Both the position numbers and the translations under genes were made by a program. Source: Ruminococcus sp. (GTDB lineage Bacteria; Bacillota; Clostridia; Oscillospirales; Acutalibacteraceae). Taken from it: 64,000 bases of DNA. The notes under the pieces were generated by a model, which ran no database searches, was not told where the DNA came from, and saw only the letters and a list, made by a program, of their open reading frames with translations. This document shows, piece by piece, positions 35,024-42,955 of this stretch (positions are counted from its first letter, which is position 1; every line of letters begins with the position of its first letter). Where the stretch lies: contig JAFUJH010000001.1 in NCBI GenBank assembly GCA_017473775.1, positions 1 through 64,000 of the forward strand, written 5' to 3'.

Positions 35024-35052
35024 ATTTTACTGCAAAACCTCGTTAAAATCAA
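35024..35052 (-). promoter_or_regulatory. Promoter of the flavoprotein operon
   Basis: On the minus strand: TTGATT (35052-35047), a 17-base spacer and TAAAAT (35029-35024), about 40 bases before the NuoE-like start. Confidence 0.6.
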
Positions 35053-35141
35053 TGTTTTAGCGACCTAAACCGAGGTAACAATATAAAATAATAATGGTAA
35101 TTTTGCATAAATATAGAAGTGTTGAGTGCCAAAGCCTAAAA

Positions 35142-35166
35142 AAGCCGTCAGGCATAGCTGACGGCT
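35142..35166 (-). terminator. Terminator after lipoprotein gene
   Basis: AGCCGTCAG/CTGACGGCT stem (35142-35166). Reading the minus strand it is followed by TTTTTTAGG. Confidence 0.75.
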
Positions 35167-35182
35167 TACATAGATTGGCATA

Positions 35183-36022
35183 TTAATAATAAAAGGCCTT
35201 GTATGAGGAGAGAAGCAATTCCTGCTGAGCATCTTTGTCCGCTTCGTTAAAATCTGTTCCGTGAACAACCTCAAAATGCAGAGAAAGCTCTGTGTGAGCA
35301 TCTTCGTACTCTGCGATTTTTTTGTTATAGGTGTCCTCGTCTACCTGTGTTGAGTCTCCGTTTTCGTCGTAGAGATAATAGGTGTATTCTGAAGTGACTT
35401 CACCTGAGGAATCTGTGCCAGTGCAATAGGTTGCCCATAGCTTGTTTGTGTTGATTTCTGTTTCAGAGGCAAAAAACTCCTCAAAAGCATCGCTGTATTC
35501 CCAACCTGTCGGGCGGATGTGGTCGCGGAATATATACCGCATTTCTCCTGTTTCGTTATTTTTGTAAAGTTTGGGATAGTCGCTGAAGAAGAAATCGCTC
35601 TGTAAATCCTCAATCTTATCAGAGAAAGACAACTCGGTAATGCCGCCTTCGTTTTCGTTAAAGGAATAGTAGCGGTTATCGCTGAATTGACCGGAGCCTG
35701 AGTTTGCTGTGACTACAAGCTCCAGCGTACCGTCAAAGTTCAGATCAAGGAACAGATAGCCGTTCCAGTTGCAGTACTCGGGAACGATATTCCACTTATC
35801 CATATTATCCATAAAGGCTTTGACTACAGTTTCTGCGTCGGGTGCATCAGGGTTATTACCCTTGTATGCAGTGGGAGAAATTGTGGTCTCCTCCACAGTT
35901 TGGCTTGATGATGTTGCTTGAGTTGATGAGGGGGTTGTTTCGTCTGTTGTTTGTGAGTTACATGCGCAAAGAATACTTGTGCACAGCATCACAGCCAGAA
36001 GCAGGGATAAGATTTTTTTCAT
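35183..36022 (-). CDS. Secreted lipoprotein of unknown function
   Basis: About 279 residues from the ATG at 36022, which has GGAG nine bases upstream. A lipoprotein signal peptide (MKKILSLLLAVMLCTSILCA, cysteine after LCA) precedes a Thr/Ser-rich linker (about residues 22-50). A globular acidic domain follows, with GYLFLDLNFDGTLELVVTAN, a repeat-like D-x-N-x-D-G-x-x-E element that resembles a calcium-binding loop of VCBS/FG-GAP type. It is monocistronic, between its own terminator and that of mgsA. It is probably membrane-anchored on the outer face; I cannot give it a function. Confidence 0.72.
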   Translation of the reverse strand: MKKILSLLLAVMLCTSILCACNSQTTDETTPSSTQATSSSQTVEETTISPTAYKGNNPDAPDAETVVKAFMDNMDKWNIVPEYCNWNGYLFLDLNFDGTLELVVTANSGSGQFSDNRYYSFNENEGGITELSFSDKIEDLQSDFFFSDYPKLYKNNETGEMRYIFRDHIRPTGWEYSDAFEEFFASETEINTNKLWATYCTGTDSSGEVTSEYTYYLYDENGDSTQVDEDTYNKKIAEYEDAHTELSLHFEVVHGTDFNEADKDAQQELLLSSYKAFYY

Positions 36023-36098
36023 AGGATACATCTCCTTTGTTCTAATATGTTAATGATATATTATAGTCTGTTGTTTTGCAAGCGTAAGAAAAAATAAA

Positions 36099-36123
36099 CC
36101 ACCTGAGCTTATTCCTCAGGTGG
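36099..36123 (-). terminator. Terminator after mgsA
   Basis: CCACCTGAG (36099-36107) pairs with CTCAGGTGG (36115-36123), with a TTTATTTTTT run on the minus strand. Confidence 0.8.
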
Positions 36124-36156
36124 TAAGTCAGCAGAATAATCGGACAGTAGAAGAAA

Positions 36157-36552
36157 TTATTTGAGAATATTTCTCCAGTCAAGGTCGCCGCGCTCAAGTC
36201 CGTGGATAAGTACCTCTGCGGTTGCAATGTTGGTAGCAACGGGGATGTTGTGCATATCGCACAGACGCAGAAGGTTCATATCGTTTGCCTCAGAGGGCTT
36301 GGGATTAAGGGGATCACGGAAAAAGAGTAGCATATCGATTTCATTGCAAGCAATGCGTGCCGCAATCTGCTGTCCGCCGCCGTGACTGCCGCCTAAGAAG
36401 GTCTTGATATCCAACCCTGTGGTTTCAGCAACCATCTTGCCTGTTGTGCCTGTAGCAAGAAGGGTGTGACGGCTGAGGATTCCGCAGTAAGCAATGCAGA
36501 ACTGTACCATCAATTCCTTTTTCTCGTCGTGAGCAGTAATTGCGATATTCAT
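36157..36552 (-). CDS. mgsA: Methylglyoxal synthase
   Basis: 131 residues from the ATG at 36552, after GGAGG. The enzyme turns dihydroxyacetone phosphate into methylglyoxal, a bypass of lower glycolysis when phosphate is short. The start MNIAITAHDEKKELMVQFC, the phosphate-binding LLATGTTGKMV, the catalytic segment SHGGGQQIAARI and FFRDPLNPKPSEAND are all conserved, as is the tail IPVATNIATAEVLIHGL. It follows minD by about 80 bases in the same direction, an arrangement found in several Clostridia next to mre/min genes. Confidence 0.96.
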   Translation of the reverse strand: MNIAITAHDEKKELMVQFCIAYCGILSRHTLLATGTTGKMVAETTGLDIKTFLGGSHGGGQQIAARIACNEIDMLLFFRDPLNPKPSEANDMNLLRLCDMHNIPVATNIATAEVLIHGLERGDLDWRNILK

Positions 36553-36634
36553 TATTCTTTTACCTCCGTTCACAAATTCTCATTTCAAAAATCCAAAAAT
36601 ATATAACCCCTGAATAATCAGGAAGAAAACAAAG

Positions 36635-37384
36635 TTAAAGTCCCAGAAGCTTTTTGGCAAGAGGAGGATTCTCTCCTTCAAGCCTTGCGGCAAGGTTGTT
36701 GAATGCAAGCATAGAGGGGACGGTCTTCTGTCCGCTTTCGCCACGCTGTGCAATAGCCGCAATCTGTACATCCTCGGGGATAATAGCGATAAGCTGAGTC
36801 TGCGCTGTGTCGATGAGGGCGTCCACATCCCGGTAAATACCCAGAGTGTTGAATCTCTCCGGCAGGAAGCGGTTAATAACAAGCCGTGCATCGGTGATGC
36901 CCATTTGTGTGAGCTTTTGTCTGATGTTGAGGCATCCGCGGACACTTGTGGGCTCAGGATTAATAACAATCAGAGCTGAATCTGCCGCCGCTGCTGCTGC
37001 CTCAAAGCCTGAGCCTGTGCCTGCAGGGGAATCAATGAGGATGTAATCGTAGTCATCCTTGATTTCATTAATAAGCTGTCTGAGCACAGAGGGGCTGACC
37101 TCGTCATCAGCAGAGAGTGCCGCAGGCATCATATAGAGCCCGTAGATGTTACGGGTTACATAGATAGCCGCAGACTTATCACAGCCGCCGCCGACTGCGT
37201 CGGACACATCGTAGATAAGCTCCTTCTCAACGCCAAGCATCAGGTCAACACCGCGCATACCGCTGTCACAGTCAACAAGCAGTACCTTTTTATTAAGTTT
37301 TACCAAGGCAACCGCAAGACCCACAGATACAGTGGACTTGCCTGTGCCACCCTTGCCTGAAGCAAGAACGATAACTTTACTCAT
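36635..37384 (-). CDS. minD: Septum site-determining ATPase MinD
   Basis: 249 residues from the ATG at 37384, with GAGGT upstream. The deviant Walker A is VIVLASGKGGTGKSTVSVGL, followed by VLLVDCDSGMRGVDLMLGVE and YILIDSPAGTGSGFEAAAAA. MinD is a membrane-cycling ATPase that positions the division inhibitor MinC. The C-terminus NNLAARLEGENPPLAKKLLG could form the short amphipathic membrane helix. No minC or minE gene is next to it, although the shape operon mreBCD-pbp2 directly precedes it. A related MinD/FlhG-type protein is possible. Confidence 0.88.
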   Translation of the reverse strand: MSKVIVLASGKGGTGKSTVSVGLAVALVKLNKKVLLVDCDSGMRGVDLMLGVEKELIYDVSDAVGGGCDKSAAIYVTRNIYGLYMMPAALSADDEVSPSVLRQLINEIKDDYDYILIDSPAGTGSGFEAAAAAADSALIVINPEPTSVRGCLNIRQKLTQMGITDARLVINRFLPERFNTLGIYRDVDALIDTAQTQLIAIIPEDVQIAAIAQRGESGQKTVPSMLAFNNLAARLEGENPPLAKKLLGL

Positions 37385-37403
37385 AAAACAGTACCTCATA
37401 TAT

Positions 37404-37432
37404 ATTTTAGCATAAAAAAACAGACAGGACAA
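37404..37432 (-). promoter_or_regulatory. minD promoter
   Basis: On the minus strand: TTGTCC (37432-37427), a 17-base spacer and TAAAAT (37409-37404), 20 bases before the minD start. It lies after the pbp2 terminator, so minD-mgsA is a separate unit. Confidence 0.55.
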
Positions 37433-37528
37433 TTAAAAATCTATGCTCTGAATGTAAAAATATGAGTCGGGATTTTGGGCAATATTGATAAATTTGGGAG
37501 CCGCAAGTAAAAAAACAGATAAAATGTT

Positions 37529-37559
37529 ACAGCCTTTTATCCTGATGATAAAAGGCTGT
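37529..37559 (-). terminator. Terminator after pbp2
   Basis: CAGCCTTTTATC (37530-37541) pairs with GATAAAAGGCTG (37547-37558); on the minus strand a T-rich stretch follows. Confidence 0.8.
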
Positions 37560-37569
37560 GTTTTAATTT

Positions 37570-39639
37570 TTATTCAGAAATCTCGGTTGCAGGCTCGGTT
37601 GCTGATTCGGGATAGAAATAAGCATCCAGCAAATCACGGGCAACGGACATAGAGTAAGTACCCTTTGCACCGTGCTCCAGAAGTACTGCGATTGCCACCT
37701 CGGGGTTGTCATAGGGAGCGTAGCAGATGAAGGCTGTGTGGTCAGAGCCTGTGTTTTCTGCTGTACCTGTCTTTGCGGCAATGGGAATATCGTAATCGTA
37801 GAAGCTCCAGTAGGCTGTACCTGACTCGGAGGCCACAACCTGACGCATAGCAGTCTGTACTACAGACAGGTTATAGGGATGAAGCTGTAAATCCTCAATA
37901 ACCTCAGGGTTGTCGGGGTTATTCTCAAACACAACCTCTTGTCTGTCGTAGCTTGTAACCTTGCTGACAAGATGTGTTCTCAGCCGCACGCCGTCGTTTG
38001 CAATGGTTGCACAATAGGTGGCAAGCTGAACAGGTGTAAAGGTGTTATCAGACTGACCGATAGCCGCCTGCACAGTATTACCGGGCAGCCACGATGAGCT
38101 GTCTCTACCTGCAAGGAAGCCGCGGGCTTCGTATATCTCAAGACCTGTTTTCTCGCCAAGTCCCAGCTTTTCCATATAAAGATACATAGTGTCGATGCCC
38201 AGAAGTCTGCCTACCTCTGCAAAGTAGTAGTTGCAGGAGCGGGTAATAGCACCGTATACATCCTGTTCGCCGTGGTAACCCATACAGTTTACTACATTTG
38301 AGGGGTAGTAATCGTAACGCTTTGTACAGGTGATGGGGGTGTACTCGGACACCACACCCTCCTCCAAGGCGGCAAGTGCCACGCCCGGCTTAACAACCGA
38401 GCCGGGAGCAAAGGAGCCTGTGAAAGCTCTATCGTAAAGAGGCAGGGTCTTATCGTTAAGAAGTGATGTATAGTAGTCGCCGTCGTTGTATTTTGTAATA
38501 TCGTAGGTGGGATAGGTGGAAGCGGCAAGAACAGAGAAATCCTTGACTGAGAGCATTACAACCGCACCTGCGGTGCAGTCCTCGCCGTAGCCCTTCTCTC
38601 CGCCGTTTTCTATAACAAGCTGTTTGCCTGCCGCCTGTGCCGCCTTGACATTTTTGGCAAGGGAGCGGTTGGCAACCTGTTGGAGTCGCTTGTCGATAGT
38701 CAGGTATACTGTATTACCCGGCTTTGCAGGCTCAACATCAACAACGCTGATAACCGTACCGTCGGAGTTTTTGGAGACAGTCTTTGTGCCTCCCTCACCT
38801 CTCAGGTATTCCTCCATAGCGGCTTCAATACCGAATTTACCGATTATATCGTTGTAGGAGTAGCCCTTGTCCTTGTTCTCCTCATACTCCTCTGCGGTGA
38901 GAGGCCCGGTAATGCCTAAGATATGAGGCATCAGTGTGCCGTCTATGCAGATGCGCTTGTTGACAGTGGAAATATCAATGCAGGGCAGAGACTGAGAATA
39001 CTCGGACACGATTGCTGTCATTTCCTCAGACAGCTCCTGTGCAAAGGTGTAGGGGTTAATAGAAGAAAACCGTTCAAGCTCCATATTATAACGGACAGAA
39101 GCAATATCACGGCAGAGCTTTTTATCCTCAGAGTATTCCTGTAAATCGTATCGGTCAACAAGCTCCTCCATATAATCGTCAGCAGATGCATATACACTCA
39201 GGTCGAGCATCTCGTCAGAGCGGAGATACTCAAGTGCATCTTCGGCGTCCTCGTTTGAAGCAAACTGGAAGTCGCCGTTTTTGTCCACAACAATGGGCAG
39301 GGTGTCTATCCAGGAAGCATTCTTCTTCTCAAAAATATCAAAAAGTGTGGTTATAACCTTGTTTACGGTTAAATCTCCGTTGATGTAGAGCTTGTCAATA
39401 ATAACGGAGTACATAGTGGTGTTTGCTTCAATGGGCTCGCCGTTTACATCCACAATCTCTCCTCTTGTATCGTCAGAGGTGAGGCGGTAGTTGGCAGTGG
39501 TGGCAACCTCCTCGCGGTAGTATTCACCCTGAATTATCTGCCAGTTAAAGAGCCTGATGGTAAAGCACACAAAGAAAACTGCAACAAGCACAAGGCAGAT
39601 AACTGAGCGGATATTCTCTTTTAGGTATTTCTTTATCAT
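37570..39639 (-). CDS. mrdA: Penicillin-binding protein 2 (elongation-specific transpeptidase)
   Basis: About 689 residues from the ATG at 39639, with GGAG eight bases upstream. One N-terminal transmembrane helix (VICLVLVAVFFVCFTIRLFN) is followed by the dimerisation domain and the transpeptidase domain, with SxxK in FAPGSVVKPG, SxN in RSCNYYFAEV and KTG in AAKTGTAENTG. It crosslinks lateral-wall peptidoglycan with RodA and MreBCD; rodA is not in this window. It is last in the mreB-mreC-mreD-mrdA operon, 25 bases after mreD. Confidence 0.94.
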   Translation of the reverse strand: MIKKYLKENIRSVICLVLVAVFFVCFTIRLFNWQIIQGEYYREEVATTANYRLTSDDTRGEIVDVNGEPIEANTTMYSVIIDKLYINGDLTVNKVITTLFDIFEKKNASWIDTLPIVVDKNGDFQFASNEDAEDALEYLRSDEMLDLSVYASADDYMEELVDRYDLQEYSEDKKLCRDIASVRYNMELERFSSINPYTFAQELSEEMTAIVSEYSQSLPCIDISTVNKRICIDGTLMPHILGITGPLTAEEYEENKDKGYSYNDIIGKFGIEAAMEEYLRGEGGTKTVSKNSDGTVISVVDVEPAKPGNTVYLTIDKRLQQVANRSLAKNVKAAQAAGKQLVIENGGEKGYGEDCTAGAVVMLSVKDFSVLAASTYPTYDITKYNDGDYYTSLLNDKTLPLYDRAFTGSFAPGSVVKPGVALAALEEGVVSEYTPITCTKRYDYYPSNVVNCMGYHGEQDVYGAITRSCNYYFAEVGRLLGIDTMYLYMEKLGLGEKTGLEIYEARGFLAGRDSSSWLPGNTVQAAIGQSDNTFTPVQLATYCATIANDGVRLRTHLVSKVTSYDRQEVVFENNPDNPEVIEDLQLHPYNLSVVQTAMRQVVASESGTAYWSFYDYDIPIAAKTGTAENTGSDHTAFICYAPYDNPEVAIAVLLEHGAKGTYSMSVARDLLDAYFYPESATEPATEISE

Positions 39640-39673
39640 AGCCTTCACTCCTTTTGCAGATTATTAATAAGGA

Positions 39674-40183
39674 TTACGCCTCAACCATAGATGAGCGGAA
39701 AAGTCTGTTGAACCAGAAAAGCGGCGGTAAAAACAGCAGTGTATACAGGATTCTGATAATATAGTGCCTTGCAAAGTGCCCCCACAGATTGGGCATATCA
39801 GAGCCTGCGGTAAATATAAGAAAATGAATAAAAATCAATGCAACTGTGGTAACAGAGCCAATAACCATTGCGTTGACAAAATTGGTGACGAAGAAGTTCC
39901 GTGCACAATAGCCGAAGGCAAAGCACAGCAGAGTCAGTGATATGGTATAAAAGCCGATGTCAGTGCTAAAGCCGATATCACACAGTGCGCCGCAGATAAC
40001 GCCGAAAATCATAGCAGTTACCTCGCTTTCAAACACAGCAATGGTGATGGCAACAGGCAGTAGAAGCAGAGGCTTTACACCCAGTATTTCGGGCAGAAAG
40101 CCCGGTGTGCCTGACAGCACATAGAGGACTGCAACCTCGATGGCATAGGCAACAAATCTGAGAAATTTAAATCTGCCTTCCAT
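39674..40183 (-). CDS. mreD: Rod shape-determining protein MreD
   Basis: 169 residues from the ATG at 40183, with GGAGAG upstream. It is hydrophobic with five to six helices, starting MEGRFKFLRFVAYAIEVAVL and containing FGVICGALCDIGFSTDIGFY, the conserved G-x-x-x-D-x-x region of MreD. It forms the membrane complex with MreC and PBP2. Its start lies almost on the mreC stop. Confidence 0.88.
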   Translation of the reverse strand: MEGRFKFLRFVAYAIEVAVLYVLSGTPGFLPEILGVKPLLLLPVAITIAVFESEVTAMIFGVICGALCDIGFSTDIGFYTISLTLLCFAFGYCARNFFVTNFVNAMVIGSVTTVALIFIHFLIFTAGSDMPNLWGHFARHYIIRILYTLLFLPPLFWFNRLFRSSMVEA

Positions 40184-40184
40184 A

Positions 40185-41084
40185 TTACTCTCCTGCGGTT
40201 GCGGTGGTTTCTTCAGCACTTGAGGAGGCAGGCAGGGTTATATCCTCCACAGAGCCCTCGGAAATCTCGCCCTTGCCCTCGAAGTCTGTAATTATAACAA
40301 CATCGATAACGGAGGTGATGTCCTCATAGGGCTTGATAACTGCATACTTTGAGGTGTCGTACTCGTCAAAGCGGATTTCTGTGACCTCGCCTATAATTAC
40401 AGAGGCAGGATAAAGTCCGCTGATACCTGTTGTGATGATTATATCACCCTGCTTCATTGTGTTGAGAGCAGAGATTTTTGTCATAGTTGTAAGGTTTTTA
40501 TCCGCAAGGCTCACACTGCCTGTGACGATTCCGCTGTCACGGGACACAGAGTCAATGGCGCCTACCTTGGCATCAGGAGACAGGATAGTCTTGACTCGGC
40601 TTGTAGAGGCATCCACTGCAGACACCCAGCCTACAAGACCCTTCGCTGTTACAACAGGGTCCCCCACACTGACGCCGTCACTCTTGCCTTGATTGATGGT
40701 GAAGGCATAGAAGTCGTCGTTGGGGTCACGGCGGACAACTGTCGCAGGGAGCAGCTCATACTGGGGATAGTCACGCTTTAAGTCATAGTATCTCCAGAGT
40801 CGGGCGTTTTCTTGCTTTACATCATAATAGTCCACAAGCTGAGTGCGAAGCTCTGCTACCTCTTGGTTTAACGCCTCGTTCTCTGCAAGGAGCTCATCGT
40901 AGGATTTTTTGTTAGCTTCCTCAGACACAGCGGCAGAAACCTCCTGCAGACCTAAGGTCAGGGAGCTGAGTAAGCTTGAGACCACAGACCTGCCTGACAC
41001 TGCGGTGATGGTAATCATAACTGCAATGATAAGCAGAACACATATTAATTTTTTGAAGCTTTTAGAAGATATCAGGTCTTTCAC
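40185..41084 (-). CDS. mreC: Rod shape-determining protein MreC
   Basis: 299 residues from a GTG start with GGAGG upstream. One N-terminal helix (LICVLLIIAVMITITAVSG) is followed by the coiled coil KSYDELLAENEALNQEVAEL and the two beta-barrel MreC domains (ATVVRRDPNDDFYAFTINQG and GDIIITTGISGLYPASVIIG). A Glu/Thr/Ser-rich tail ends the protein. MreC bridges MreB filaments and PBP2 on the outer face of the membrane. It sits between mreB and mreD. Confidence 0.94.
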   Translation of the reverse strand: MKDLISSKSFKKLICVLLIIAVMITITAVSGRSVVSSLLSSLTLGLQEVSAAVSEEANKKSYDELLAENEALNQEVAELRTQLVDYYDVKQENARLWRYYDLKRDYPQYELLPATVVRRDPNDDFYAFTINQGKSDGVSVGDPVVTAKGLVGWVSAVDASTSRVKTILSPDAKVGAIDSVSRDSGIVTGSVSLADKNLTTMTKISALNTMKQGDIIITTGISGLYPASVIIGEVTEIRFDEYDTSKYAVIKPYEDITSVIDVVIITDFEGKGEISEGSVEDITLPASSSAEETTATAGE

Positions 41085-41153
41085 GGTGTCCTCCGCTGAA
41101 ATTCGGGGAACGGAAAGCCGTCCCCCGATGAGTGTTTTTGTATATAATTGTGA

Positions 41154-42170
41154 TTACTTTCTGCGTGAGCGATAGTACTCGTTGGGCATTGTAAGCTCCA
41201 GTCGCTTGCCTGCGCCGTCAACTACACAATCCAGAGGTCTCTCTGCTACATGAACAGGCATACCTGTCTGCTGCATAATAAGCAGGTCAAGGCCTCGAAG
41301 CAGAGCACCGCCGCCTGTGAGCATAATGCCGTGGTCAATAATATCGGCAGAAAGCTCAGGGGGAGTTTTCTCCAGTGTGTTGATGATTGCATCAATGATA
41401 GTAGCCAGAGGGTCGGCAAGAGCGTCTCTGACCTCGGCGGCTGTGATTGTGATATTCTTGGGGAGTCCGTCCATCAGGTTTCTGCCCTTTATGCACATCT
41501 CACCCTCGTCCTCATAAGGATATGCAGAGCCGATGCCGATTTTGATATCCTCGGCAGTACGCTCACCGATGAGAAGGTTGTACTTCTTCTTGATGTAAGA
41601 CATAATGGCATCGTCGAACTTATCACCTGCAACTCGAACGGAGCAGGAGGTAACGATATCACCCAGAGAGATGATTGCAACCTCAGATGTACCGCCGCCG
41701 ATGTCAACTACCATGCTGCCTGTAGGCTCAGCAACAGGCAGACCTGCACCGATAGCCGCTGCCATAGGCTCCTCGATAAGCTCGATGTCCTTGCCGCCTG
41801 CTTCTCTTGCGGCGTCCTCAACAGCATTCTTCTCAACCTCTGTAACGCCTGAGGGAATACAGATAACAATTCTGGGACGGGAGAAGAAGTTTGAACGAAC
41901 AGTCTTTCTAATGAAATGCTTCAGCATAGAAGCTGTAATCTGGAAGTCAGCAATTACGCCGTCCTTCAGAGGACGGACAGCAACGATAGAGCCGGGAGTA
42001 CGACCAATCATTTCCTTAGCCTGAGAGCCTACTGCCAGTACAGAGTCGTTGCGGATATCAACAGCAACAACAGAGGGCTCTCTGAGGACAATACCCTTGC
42101 CCTTCATAAATACCAGTGTGTTAGCGGTACCAAGGTCGATACCGATGTCCTTTGTGAATGAGAAAAACAT
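41154..42170 (-). CDS. mreB: Rod shape-determining actin-like protein MreB
   Basis: 338 residues. The actin-fold phosphate loops are [17 protein letters not shown] and [18 protein letters not shown], with the adenosine-binding motif [16 protein letters not shown]. The N-terminal [10 protein letters not shown] supplies a hydrophobic membrane-binding start. MreB filaments steer the cell-wall elongation complex. GAAAGGGGC lies upstream of the ATG. It heads the mreBCD-mrdA operon behind a promoter overlapped by an 18-bp palindrome. Confidence 0.97.
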   Translation of the reverse strand: MFFSFTKDIGIDLGTANTLVFMKGKGIVLREPSVVAVDIRNDSVLAVGSQAKEMIGRTPGSIVAVRPLKDGVIADFQITASMLKHFIRKTVRSNFFSRPRIVICIPSGVTEVEKNAVEDAAREAGGKDIELIEEPMAAAIGAGLPVAEPTGSMVVDIGGGTSEVAIISLGDIVTSCSVRVAGDKFDDAIMSYIKKKYNLLIGERTAEDIKIGIGSAYPYEDEGEMCIKGRNLMDGLPKNITITAAEVRDALADPLATIIDAIINTLEKTPPELSADIIDHGIMLTGGGALLRGLDLLIMQQTGMPVHVAERPLDCVVDGAGKRLELTMPNEYYRSRRK

Positions 42171-42269
42171 TTATATGCCCCTTTCCTGCGGCAAGCCGCA
42201 AAAGAAGTTTTGATACTTTGTGATGCAGTATATGTTATATATAACAATAAAATATACTTTAACTTAATA

Positions 42270-42298
42270 ATTATACTCTATAGATAAATAGATTTCAA
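42270..42298 (-). promoter_or_regulatory. mreB promoter
   Basis: On the minus strand: TTGAAA (42298-42293), a 17-base spacer and TATAAT (42275-42270), about 100 bases before mreB. Confidence 0.7.
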
Positions 42299-42314
42299 CC
42301 GCTAATTAGCGGTT
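42297..42314. promoter_or_regulatory. 18-bp perfect palindrome overlapping the mreB -35 element
   Basis: AACCGCTAATTAGCGGTT is its own reverse complement and overlaps the first two bases of TTGAAA. It could be an operator for the mre operon or, less likely, part of a dut terminator, since no T-run follows on the minus strand. Confidence 0.6.
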
Positions 42315-42351
42315 TGATGAGATTTTTTAAGGCTGCGAGCCTCGGCGCTTC

Positions 42352-42795
42352 TTATTTTCCAGTGGAGCCAAAACCGCCGCTGCCTCTGTCTGTGTCAGAA
42401 AGCTCTGTAACTTCTGCCACAGGCATCAGTGAAACAGGAGAAATAACCATCTGGGCTACACGCTCAAAGGGTTCGATGGTGTATTCTTTATCCGATACAT
42501 TGCAAAGTCCCACGCAGACCTCGCCTCTGTAGTCGGAGTCCACAACGCCCACACCGTTGGAAAGGCAGATGCCGTGCTTGATGCCAAGTCCGGAGCGAGC
42601 AAAGATGTAAGCTACGAAATCAGCACAGGGAAGTTCAATGGCAATGCCTGTGGGGATAAGGTGCAGACTGCCGGGTTTGATGGTGATTGGTGCGTCAATA
42701 CAAGCGTACAAATCCATACCTGCCGAGCCCTCGGTGGCACGCTTAGGTACCCTTGCGTTATCTCTGACCTTTTTAATTTTGAGTACTTGTTCCAT
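42352..42795 (-). CDS. dut: dUTP diphosphatase
   Basis: 147 residues of the trimeric dUTPase family, which hydrolyses dUTP to dUMP to keep uracil out of DNA. The five motifs are visible: GSAGMDLYA, IFARSGLGIKHGI, GVGVVDSDYRGEVCVGLCN, RVAQMVISPV and the C-terminal RGSGGFGSTGK. The ATG has AGGAAAGAGG upstream. It is between the U32-family gene and mreB and appears to be a single-gene unit. Confidence 0.96.
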   Translation of the reverse strand: MEQVLKIKKVRDNARVPKRATEGSAGMDLYACIDAPITIKPGSLHLIPTGIAIELPCADFVAYIFARSGLGIKHGICLSNGVGVVDSDYRGEVCVGLCNVSDKEYTIEPFERVAQMVISPVSLMPVAEVTELSDTDRGSGGFGSTGK

Positions 42796-42955
42796 ATTAT
42801 CCTCTTTCCTGCAAATTTACGCTTAAACTTGCAAAAACAAAATTTAATTCTTATTTGAAATTCCCCGTGAGAAACATAAAATAATTATATTTTTTGTAGA
42901 GAATTAAACTTAATTCTTTGTAATAATTCTCCTGAGAACATTAAAATTTTGTTAA

